Shown here: one piece after another, positions 57,539 through 64,000 of the stretch
Layout of the letters: each line of letters begins with the position of its first letter
How positions within the stretch are numbered: the first letter of the stretch is position 1
From: Nitrosococcus halophilus Nc 4
GTDB lineage: Bacteria; Pseudomonadota; Gammaproteobacteria; Nitrosococcales; Nitrosococcaceae
DNA: 64,000 nucleotides
NCBI RefSeq assembly: GCF_000024725.1
Contig: NC_013960.1
Location: forward strand, 2,714,001 to 2,778,000
Direction of reading: 5' to 3'
The notes under the pieces: generated by a model
Databases searched by the model: none
What the model saw: only the letters and a program-made list of their open reading frames with translations
What the model was told of the DNA's origin: nothing
Made by a program: the position numbers and the translations under genes

Positions 57539-58447
57539 TTAAATAGGTATGAACTCGCGATTTGCAATATATGTTGGACGCGGTGATAGTCCACAATAGG
57601 GCTGTACTAGGGTATTTTCTACGCTGTTATAGACAAAAAATATATTGCTCCGCGGCCAAGGTGAAATATTTGAGTTGGAACCGTGCATCAGGTTACATTC
57701 AAAAAATATGACTGAGCCTGCGGGGCCATGGGGGGCCACTATTCCACCCATTTCAACGAGTCTCTCAAGATTTTTATTATCAGGCACTCCATATTCTTGT
57801 TTTTTCAGCGAAGATTTATAGTGATCCTTGGGCGTCTTTCCTGCACAACAGAGGAAATACTTGTGTGATTTAGGGATCAGCATCAAAGGACCATTATAAA
57901 TGTTGTTCTCAGTCAAGGTTATAGAACAGCTGATCGCACGCATACGAGGCATTCCGTCTTCCTCGTGCCAAGTTTCGAAATCAGAGTGCCAGTAAAATTC
58001 TTTACCCTGGAAGCCGGGTTTGTAATTAATCCGGGATTGGTGAATGTAAACCCGACTATTCAGTAACTGAGTGATCATACTAACAATACGCTCATCCTGG
58101 GAGAGCTGTTTGAATAACTCATTGGTGCGATGAATATCGAATATCGATCGTACCTCCTGGCTTTCGGGTTCTAAGATGGTTTGCGGCGCCTCTTTGACAA
58201 GAGGCGCACTGGAAAGCGCATCCAACTCACGGCGGTAGCGCTGTACTTGTTCTTGAGAAAATAAGCTCTCAAAGAAGAGGTACCCATTTTCTTCATAAAA
58301 ATTTATTTGTTCTTGATTCAGAGGACCCGAATCTGAATGTTGTCCGTAGAATACAGGATCGCAGCGTTCAATGAGACGCGGCGTATCACTGACGCGGGAC
58401 GGATAAAGATCCTCATGGGAATCACTTAAAGCTTGATTGTGGCCCAC
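57539..58447 (-). CDS. ectD: Ectoine 5-hydroxylase EctD
   Basis: Fe(II)/2-oxoglutarate dioxygenase that converts ectoine to 5-hydroxyectoine. 302 residues. The iron ligands His154 and Asp156 lie in FYWHSDFETWHEEDGMPRMR and His255 in MHGSNSNI; NGPLMLIPKSH and PRSNIFFVYNS are also typical of EctD. The usual FDCN before the second His reads FECN. GTG start with a strong AGGAGG seven bases upstream. The enzyme looks fully active although the gene for making its substrate, ectC, is lost just upstream. Confidence 0.95.
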   Translation of the reverse strand: MGHNQALSDSHEDLYPSRVSDTPRLIERCDPVFYGQHSDSGPLNQEQINFYEENGYLFFESLFSQEQVQRYRRELDALSSAPLVKEAPQTILEPESQEVRSIFDIHRTNELFKQLSQDERIVSMITQLLNSRVYIHQSRINYKPGFQGKEFYWHSDFETWHEEDGMPRMRAISCSITLTENNIYNGPLMLIPKSHKYFLCCAGKTPKDHYKSSLKKQEYGVPDNKNLERLVEMGGIVAPHGPAGSVIFFECNLMHGSNSNISPWPRSNIFFVYNSVENTLVQPYCGLSPRPTYIANREFIPI

Positions 58448-58503
58448 GCAATAACCTCCTTATGCTTTATCAGTTCAACGCGTCTTAAAATTTTTAAACT
58501 CTG

Positions 58504-58582
58504 TAATAGGGGACATCCTTTGTCATCATGAATTTCTTCGCCTATTAGTTAGTCCAGAATTAAACTCCAGATGAAATTCATC
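58504..58582 (-). pseudogene. ectC: ectC (ectoine synthase) 3' remnant
   Basis: In the 162-bp gap between ectB and ectD, where ectC normally sits. One minus-strand frame gives DEFHLEFNSGLT, the next frame gives GEEIHDDKGCPLL. Joined, they follow the EctC C-terminus (HDEH-L-R…VF-P-LTG-EVH-EDG). CTAA occurs twice in tandem at the junction; removing one copy restores FNSGLIGEEIHDDKG in a single frame. About eight residues between the HL and FN segments and everything upstream (~95 codons) are gone. Family motif comparison from memory; the reading is direct. Confidence 0.7.
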
Positions 58583-58609
58583 TTGGCCTTGGTGAGAAGG
58601 GAGAGATGG

Positions 58610-59944
58610 TTATGCTGATTTAAAGCGAACCAAAGTTTCATTATCCTGTGCACCTCCCTGCGTACTTCCCTGGGTATCTCCAGTGCGCATCTCCCGCTTG
58701 TGAGCAAGAAGATCTCCTATTGATTTATCGATAATGGCTAGTCCTTGACGTAACATCTTTTCGTCAATAGTCAGCGAAGGCAAAAATTTCACTACTTGAT
58801 CTTCGGCGCCAGCAAGTTCAATGACTAGTCCGTTTTCAAAAGCTTTTTTTGAAACCTCACTGGAAAATCCATTACGAGGCAATTCTAAACCCCAGATCAT
58901 GCCTACACCGCGCACCTTCGCATTAAGTTCAGGGTATTTTTCAGCAATTGAGTTTAGCTCTGTTTCCATGATCTCGCCCTTATACTTTACTGCTTCGGCC
59001 AGATCATCGTTATCCCAATAAGCAAGAGATTCGGCGGCGGCAACAAACGCCAAATTATTACCACGGAAGGTTCCCGTATGTTCGCCTGGTTGCCATTGAT
59101 CCAGTTCTGGGCGCATTAATAACAATGCCAAGGGGAGTCCGCCACCGATGGATTTCGATAGGGTTACCATATCTGGGGTGATGCCAGCCCGTTCGAAACT
59201 AAAAAAGGTACCGGTGCGACCGTTCCCTACTTGAATGTCATCGATAATAAGAAGAATATCGAACTCGCGGCAAAGTTGTTCTAATTGCTGTAGCCACTCA
59301 TTGCTGGCAACGTTTATTCCTCCTTCTGCTTGAACAGTTTCCAGAATAACGGCTGCCGGAAGATCGACTCCGCTACTGGCATCTTCTAAAAAGCGACGGA
59401 AATATTCAATGGTGTCCACATCTGGCCCAAAGTAGCCATCGAAAGGCATAAAGGCCGAGTTATTCCGAATACCATAGGATTCATCACGATAGAAGGTGTT
59501 TCCAGTGACGGCAAGCGAACCCATGGTCAGACCATGATAGCCATTGGTGAAGGCAATCACATTCGAGCGCCGCTTGATCATACGGGCTAGTTTTAATGCC
59601 GTTTCTACGGCGTTAGTTCCCGTGGGTCCCGTGAACTGTACTTTATATTCGAGGTTGCGGGGAGATAGAATCGTATCATAGAATTTTTGTAAAAATGTTC
59701 TCTTGGCCACAGTAGCTTTATCTAGCCCATGCATAATTCCATCACGCTCTATATATTTTAGTAACGCTTTGGAAATAATGGGGTTATTGTGGCCATAATT
59801 GAGCGTACCCGCACCGGCAAAAAAATCGATATACTCATTCCCTTGCTCATCATAGAGAAGGGAGCCTTTTGCCGTGTCGAACATGACAGGAAAGGAACGT
59901 ACATATCCACGAACTTCCGATTCTAGTTGTTCAAAAATTCTCAT
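58610..59944 (-). CDS. ectB: Diaminobutyrate--2-oxoglutarate transaminase EctB
   Basis: Converts L-aspartate semialdehyde and glutamate to L-2,4-diaminobutyrate, the first ectoine-specific step. 444 residues, class III PLP aminotransferase: YIDFFAGAGTLNYGHNNP, GPTGTNAVETALKLAR, NGYHGLTMGSLAVTGN, IIDDIQVGNGRTGTFFSFE and the PLP Lys264 in LSKSIGGGLPLAL. The Ser/Thr/Gly-rich tail (GDTQGSTQGGAQDN) is longer than usual and may reflect change near the ectC deletion. It lies 91 bp after ectA. Confidence 0.96.
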   Translation of the reverse strand: MRIFEQLESEVRGYVRSFPVMFDTAKGSLLYDEQGNEYIDFFAGAGTLNYGHNNPIISKALLKYIERDGIMHGLDKATVAKRTFLQKFYDTILSPRNLEYKVQFTGPTGTNAVETALKLARMIKRRSNVIAFTNGYHGLTMGSLAVTGNTFYRDESYGIRNNSAFMPFDGYFGPDVDTIEYFRRFLEDASSGVDLPAAVILETVQAEGGINVASNEWLQQLEQLCREFDILLIIDDIQVGNGRTGTFFSFERAGITPDMVTLSKSIGGGLPLALLLMRPELDQWQPGEHTGTFRGNNLAFVAAAESLAYWDNDDLAEAVKYKGEIMETELNSIAEKYPELNAKVRGVGMIWGLELPRNGFSSEVSKKAFENGLVIELAGAEDQVVKFLPSLTIDEKMLRQGLAIIDKSIGDLLAHKREMRTGDTQGSTQGGAQDNETLVRFKSA

Positions 59945-60035
59945 AACGCTGTACCTTGCTGATAGTAAATCTTGGTTAATAGTGAATTAAATTAAGCTAA
60001 AAATATTGATGACTCATTAATGATTAAGGCAATAT

Positions 60036-60524
60036 TTACCTGAGATTTTTTACATCAAATGGGCCAAGGCGAATAAATGGTTCTGATTCATGATTTCCTG
60101 TCGGAAATAAGGACTCATCGAAGCCAGGCATTTCAACTAGTTCAGTGTTTAAGTCTCGGGCCAACGACATAAAAAGTGCGCGCGAGGCGGTGTTGGATGG
60201 GCTAACTGTTGTTTCTAAAAATGACACATTATGGTGTGCGTTGCGCCGCAAAAGCTCCTTGAGTGCAGATAATGCAAGTCCCCGCCCTCGGGCTTGTTCA
60301 GCGACTGCTATTTGCCATATAAATAGCGAATTTTGAGAGGCCGGTAGACGATATCCTGTTACGAAGGCAAGTAACTCATTGTTATCATCAGCAATTAAGC
60401 AGGTATCTGCAAAATGTTTACATAAAATGAGATAACAGTATGTTGAATTTAAGTCGAGTATGCCGGACTCTTTTACTAGCCTCCAAATCTTGGGTGCATC
60501 TTGAATGCTTGGATGACGAAACAA
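60036..60524 (-). CDS. ectA: L-2,4-diaminobutyrate N-acetyltransferase EctA
   Basis: GNAT enzyme that acetylates diaminobutyrate to N-gamma-acetyl-diaminobutyrate. 162 residues: LDLNSTYCYLILCKHFADTC near the start, the acetyl-CoA site IWQIAVAEQARGRGLALSAL, and ETTVSPSNTASRALF. TTG start with AGGAG eight bases upstream. It opens the operon; the leader upstream is structured. Confidence 0.95.
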   Translation of the reverse strand: MFRHPSIQDAPKIWRLVKESGILDLNSTYCYLILCKHFADTCLIADDNNELLAFVTGYRLPASQNSLFIWQIAVAEQARGRGLALSALKELLRRNAHHNVSFLETTVSPSNTASRALFMSLARDLNTELVEMPGFDESLFPTGNHESEPFIRLGPFDVKNLR

Positions 60525-60540
60525 AGGATAGCTCCTTTTC

Positions 60541-60594
60541 CTAACTCTAAGAGCACTTTCACAAGTGCTGAGATGCCAACGAATAGAGAGTTAG
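60541..60594 (-). promoter_or_regulatory. Structured leader of the ectA operon
   Basis: Outer arms CTAACTCT (60541-60548) and AGAGTTAG (60587-60594) enclose a 7-bp hairpin AGCACTT-N4-AAGTGCT (60552-60569). In the mRNA the outer stem ends next to the ectA ribosome site (AGGAGC, about 60532-60537), so folding could control access. A-T-rich DNA upstream (60600-60650, with TTTACA and TATCTA-like hexamers) may hold the promoter. Confidence 0.5.
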
Positions 60595-60795
60595 CATCGA
60601 TATTTAAGCTATATAGATATGTAAAGGTATATAGGTTGCGAATTTATGCTTGGGTTTATAACAGATTAATTTTGATTATCGACTTAATTTACAATGAGGT
60701 TTTCAATTCAAGACATTTGTTACTGTAGTCAGGCTGGGATTTCATACCAACCTCCTTCAGTTACCTGTGACTGATGAAGAAGTTTTTCAGTAGTA

Positions 60796-60927
60796 ATGTT
60801 CGGATCCCGTAAAACTATGGTTTTGAACAAACTACCTCGAAAGGAGATAGACAGCATTCATAACGTAAATGGCAACATCATAACGATCCCGATTGCTGAC
60901 ATTCTTGACGCTATGGCTAAATGGTGA
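60796..60927 (+). CDS. Doubtful 43-residue frame
   Basis: Reads MFGSRKTMVLNKLPRKEIDS and ends DILDAMAKW. The composition is protein-like, but there is no ribosome site and no family I recognise; it may be the tail of a lost gene. It is the only candidate in the 870-bp gap 60525-61394. Confidence 0.2.
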   Translation: MFGSRKTMVLNKLPRKEIDSIHNVNGNIITIPIADILDAMAKW

Positions 60928-60976
60928 GTGTTATAGTGTATAGGACAAAAGAAAATAGATCAAGTTTGGTTATTGA

Positions 60977-61018
60977 CTAAACTGCATTTAGCAAGTGCAG
61001 TCATGCACCTTAGTTTAG
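60977..61018. repeat. Nested inverted repeat in the gene-poor gap
   Basis: CTAAACT and AGTTTAG (7 bp) flank an inner GTGCA-GTCA-TGCAC hairpin. No T-run follows. The rest of the gap (61019-61394) shows nothing I can name. Confidence 0.45.
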
Positions 61019-61394
61019 CGTAGGACGGGCTGGTAGATGGCGAAAACTCAATTTATGTCCGTAAAATTAAGGTTTATGGGTACCTCCTTGTGCTCCTATG
61101 TTACTGCTTCTCGATAGGAATATGCAATTTTATGATCCAACTCAAGAACTTGGCGGTCAAAACAGCCCGCCCGCAGCAGGGCTGGGTCTAGGATAGGGTG
61201 CCGTCTTTCGAGCTTGTTCGAATAAGTCGCGGCCTCGGGTTGCCCCCACACCTACGTTTTAGATAAACCTTAATTAGTTAGTCTGATATCCAATTTTTAA
61301 TAAAAGCGAAAAGTGTGAGTAGTTTCCTATGAGAGGTGTAAATTGTGGTGTCTTAAAGCTAGCTAGTAGTCCCTCCATCAAAGCTTTCACTTAA

Positions 61395-62387
61395 ATGACT
61401 ACTGAATTTCTTACTATTATTGTAGGAATAGCCCTTATTCTTGGTTTAGCCGAGGTCATTACCCGAAATGCCATCGGCTTGTCAGAGCATTTCCAGGTAT
61501 CTGGCAGCTTTATAGGTCTTACGATTTTATCAGTGGGAACAAGCATTCCAGAGATCATGACTCATCTGGCAGGTAGCGCGAGAATCCTACAACAGCCAGA
61601 GACAATGGATAGGTTCTCTGGATTAGTAGTAGGCGCTAATACTGGTGCTACAATTTTTGAGCAAAACTTTTCTCTCCCTCTCATTAGCCTCGTTGGAACT
61701 ATCGTGATAATGCGGCAACTTCTGATTGCTAAGGTAGGGGTGCTTGTAGGCACCTCCGTATTGGTATGGTTCTTTTCTGTGGATGGTGAAATAGACCGAA
61801 TCGAGGGATTTATTCTGGTGACGGTTTATGGTGCTTACCTCCTTTATTTAGCACAACATCAACAGCTAACCCAGGAAATGGTATTTCAGGAGGCCGATAA
61901 GAGGCAACAACCCGTCCTCAAGCAAAGTCTCCTCATTGTCCTTTCTTTTGGGGTGATGGCGGTGGCCGCCGATCAGGTCGTTGACTCGGCGAACAGATTG
62001 GTAGATCTATTGTCTATCAGCGCTTCTTTGTTAGGTATTCTTCTGCTCGGTATCGCCGCAGCCCTTCCGGAACTTACTATTGCATTCCTTTCGATTTTCA
62101 AAGGGCATCAAGAAATTTCTGCAGGTGTCCTTATTGGTAGCAATATTACTAACTTTTTGCTGGGAATAGGCTTGGGGGCGTTAGTTTCCCGTTATACAGT
62201 GCCTGATCCAATCATTTACTATGATTTGCCTGTAAAAGTTGCTACGGCAATACTTTTATACTTCTTTTTATTGCATAATGAGGTCCTTAGTCGAAGAAAA
62301 GCAGCTATTCTCATTTTGCTCTTTATCGGTTATTTATTGGGCCGTAGTACCCACTTTCCAGAAGATTTTCCCCAATTAGTGGTTTAG
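61395..62387 (+). CDS. Calcium/sodium exchanger family (CaCA) membrane protein
   Basis: 330 residues, about 10 membrane helices in two inverted halves. Alpha-1 repeat: GLTILSVGTSIPEIMTHL, then GLVVGANTGATIFEQNF. Alpha-2 repeat: GILLLGIAAALPELTIAF and GVLIGSNITNFLLGIGLG. These two repeats hold the cation-binding acidic residues (PE in each). The second repeat has AAA where GTS is usual, so ion preference may differ. Stands alone; a link to salt stress is plausible from the neighbours only. Confidence 0.9.
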   Translation: MTTEFLTIIVGIALILGLAEVITRNAIGLSEHFQVSGSFIGLTILSVGTSIPEIMTHLAGSARILQQPETMDRFSGLVVGANTGATIFEQNFSLPLISLVGTIVIMRQLLIAKVGVLVGTSVLVWFFSVDGEIDRIEGFILVTVYGAYLLYLAQHQQLTQEMVFQEADKRQQPVLKQSLLIVLSFGVMAVAADQVVDSANRLVDLLSISASLLGILLLGIAAALPELTIAFLSIFKGHQEISAGVLIGSNITNFLLGIGLGALVSRYTVPDPIIYYDLPVKVATAILLYFFLLHNEVLSRRKAAILILLFIGYLLGRSTHFPEDFPQLVV

Positions 62388-62450
62388 GCATAATGGCAGG
62401 TAGCTTCTTCAGCGCGATTATGGAGTGAGAAATGAAATCTTCCGAATTCT

Positions 62451-63971
62451 CTATTTAATATATTTCTTGGAGCCAATGACTTGCACCGAAGGGGTAGCTG
62501 AACTTCCAACAATGGCCTTAAATTCCCTTTCAACTTCGGGTTCAGGGGCTGCGTTCAACAAGCTTATCCCGACAATGGCGAAAGCCGATGTAATAAAGCC
62601 GGGGACCAGTTCGTAGAGATCAAAAATCCCCCCTTCCAACTGTTTCCATAGCAACACGGTGACCCCGCCAGCGATAATTCCTGCCAGCGCCCCTTGTCGA
62701 GTCATTCGTTTCCAGTAAAGCGCCATCAGGAGGGTGGGTCCAAAGGCGGCACCAAAACCGGCCCAGGCATAGGCCACCAGTTCCAAAACCTGACTCTCTG
62801 GATCGAGGGCGAGCCATAATGCCAGGGAAGCGATGACAGCCACTGTGGCACGGCCCACATAAACCAATTCCCGGACGCTGGCATTGCGGCGTATGAGGGC
62901 TTTATAAAAATCATCGGTAAGTACCGCCGAGCAGACCAACAGTTGGGAATCAGCGGTGCTCATGATGGCCGCTAGGATCGCGGCCAGCAGTATTCCGGCA
63001 GGTAGGGGATGGAAGAGGGCGCTGACCATCTCAATGAATACTTTCTCGCTGTCTATTTCGGAGAGGGGTGGATTTAAGAAGGGAACCCCGGTAATTCCTA
63101 CCAATAGGGCCCCGCTTAAGGTTAGGGTCACCCAGCCAATAGCGATCCGCCGGGCCTGGGGCACGGCGTTGATGGAGTGAATGGCCATGAAACGGGCTTG
63201 AATGTGGGGTTGGCCAAAATACCCTAAACCCCATCCTAGCAGGGAGAGGATAGCAATAACCCCTAGGGGTTCCCCCGTGGCTGCTACGAAGAGGTGAAGC
63301 AGCTCAGGGTCAATGCTGGCCACGGTTGCATTCCAACCCCCCAAATGAATTACAGCGACGATAGGTACGATAAGAAGGGCAAACAGCATCAACAGGCCCT
63401 GCACCAGGTCGGTCCAGGACACGGCAAGAAACCCACCGACGAAGGTGTAGCTCATAATAGCCAGGGCACCGGCGGCCACGGCCCACGTGTAAGGCAAGCC
63501 GAAGACGGCGTTAAATAGCTTGCCCCCCGCCACCAAGCCCGCACTGGTATAAAGCAAGAAAAAAATCAGGATAAAAATCGCAGCGACGGTACGTAGCAGG
63601 TGATGGCGATCATGAAAGCGTTGGGCCAAAAACTCTGGCAAGGTCAAGGAATCCCCGGCGGCCAGGGAATAGGCCCGTAAACGGGAAGCAATCAAGCGCC
63701 AGTTACCATAGGTTCCAAGCCATAATCCCAGGGCAATCCACAGGGCTTCCAAGCCGTGAAGGTAAGCATAGCCAGGCAGTCCTAAAAGCAGCCAACCGCT
63801 CATGTCAGAGGCGCCTGCACTTAGGGCGGTGGTCCAACTTCCGAGTTTCCGGCCACCAAGGATATAGTCGGATAAATCCCGGGTCCGGACGTAGGCCAGC
63901 AGGCCAAGCAATAGCATAGCGAGCAGGTAAACCACAAAGGTTGCTGTGAGGGTATTTTGAGCAGAAGACAT
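62451..63971 (-). CDS. putP: Sodium/proline symporter PutP
   Basis: Sodium-solute symporter family (506 residues, 13 membrane helices expected). ILGGRKLGSWTTALSAGASDMSGWLLLGLPG near the N-terminus includes the Na+/proline residues; IMSYTFVGGFLAVSWTDL, GYFGQPHIQARFMAI and the AAIMSTADSQLLVCSA helix follow, which is the PutP pattern. Uptake of proline as osmolyte or nutrient fits the neighbouring ectoine locus, though the two are not in one operon. Confidence 0.94.
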   Translation of the reverse strand: MSSAQNTLTATFVVYLLAMLLLGLLAYVRTRDLSDYILGGRKLGSWTTALSAGASDMSGWLLLGLPGYAYLHGLEALWIALGLWLGTYGNWRLIASRLRAYSLAAGDSLTLPEFLAQRFHDRHHLLRTVAAIFILIFFLLYTSAGLVAGGKLFNAVFGLPYTWAVAAGALAIMSYTFVGGFLAVSWTDLVQGLLMLFALLIVPIVAVIHLGGWNATVASIDPELLHLFVAATGEPLGVIAILSLLGWGLGYFGQPHIQARFMAIHSINAVPQARRIAIGWVTLTLSGALLVGITGVPFLNPPLSEIDSEKVFIEMVSALFHPLPAGILLAAILAAIMSTADSQLLVCSAVLTDDFYKALIRRNASVRELVYVGRATVAVIASLALWLALDPESQVLELVAYAWAGFGAAFGPTLLMALYWKRMTRQGALAGIIAGGVTVLLWKQLEGGIFDLYELVPGFITSAFAIVGISLLNAAPEPEVEREFKAIVGSSATPSVQVIGSKKYIK

Positions 63972-64000
63972 ATGAATGAAAAACGATAAAGTTGGAGTTA

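Noticed and set aside
53714-61394. A full ectC gene in the ectoine region
   Set aside because: No frame of ~130 codons with EctC motifs exists on either strand here; only the short remnant at 58504-58582 is seen.

Overview
The window reads as the chromosome of a free-living, salt-adapted gammaproteobacterium. The best match I can suggest from memory of the proteins is Chromatiales, close to Nitrosococcus; this is an inference, not a database result. Reasons: the gammaproteobacterial core block dnaE-accA-tilS-pyrG-kdsA-eno-ftsB-ispD-ispF-truD, RpoS, FdxA, LapA/LapB, SohB, HspQ and HslR; a CbbY-type phosphatase usually seen with RuBisCO; and an ectoine/hydroxyectoine locus. Nearly all of the sequence is ordinary coding DNA. 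There is no rRNA, CRISPR array or prophage.

Layout. 0-6 kb: rpoS (cut by the left edge), fdxA, lapAB, an ArsC-like reductase, wrbA, a biotin ligase without its repressor domain, coaX and one tRNA-Thr(UGU). 6-10 kb: a PerM-type transporter, then sulfurtransferase, cpdA, a Nudix hydrolase and a DUF1244 gene behind a promoter with a 16-bp palindrome. 10-15 kb: a SpoIIE-type phosphatase divergent from a small Cys/Gly-rich secreted peptide resembling HvfA-type RiPP precursors; motAB-type stator genes behind a sigma-28-like promoter; yqeC coupled to a BNR-repeat protein. 15-25 kb: a CDGSH protein, fpr, DUF427, a btuFDC-type vitamin B12 importer behind glcF, a PLP sulfur enzyme, sohB, glcE and a lipoprotein. 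25-39 kb: the essential dnaE-to-truD block, with a GGDEF response regulator between dnaE and accA. 39-50 kb: a GGDEF-EAL protein, cysG, nadC, ampD, a tnpB relic, a corrinoid adenosyltransferase, hspQ, hslR, yheT, acs and a peroxiredoxin. 50-54 kb: a second relic of the same transposon family, dksA-like, a large nested inverted repeat, cbbY and an aminotransferase. 54-60.5 kb (minus strand): ectA-ectB-(ectC scar)-ectD-ehuBCDA and a methyltransferase. 60.5-64 kb: an 870-bp gene-poor gap, a Ca2+/Na+ exchanger and putP.

The most notable result is in the ectoine locus. ectA, ectB, ectD and a complete ehu-type importer are intact, but ectC is missing from its usual place. The 162-bp gap between ectB and ectD still holds recognisable codons for the EctC C-terminus, broken by what looks like a 4-bp duplication and an internal deletion. 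The locus alone should therefore make N-acetyl-diaminobutyrate, or import ectoine and hydroxylate it, but should not make ectoine unless ectC lies elsewhere. Other points of interest are the orphan HvfA-like precursor, two TnpB/right-end relics sharing an identical 25-nt block, a structured leader before ectA, the truncated BirA, and a mazG tail relic.
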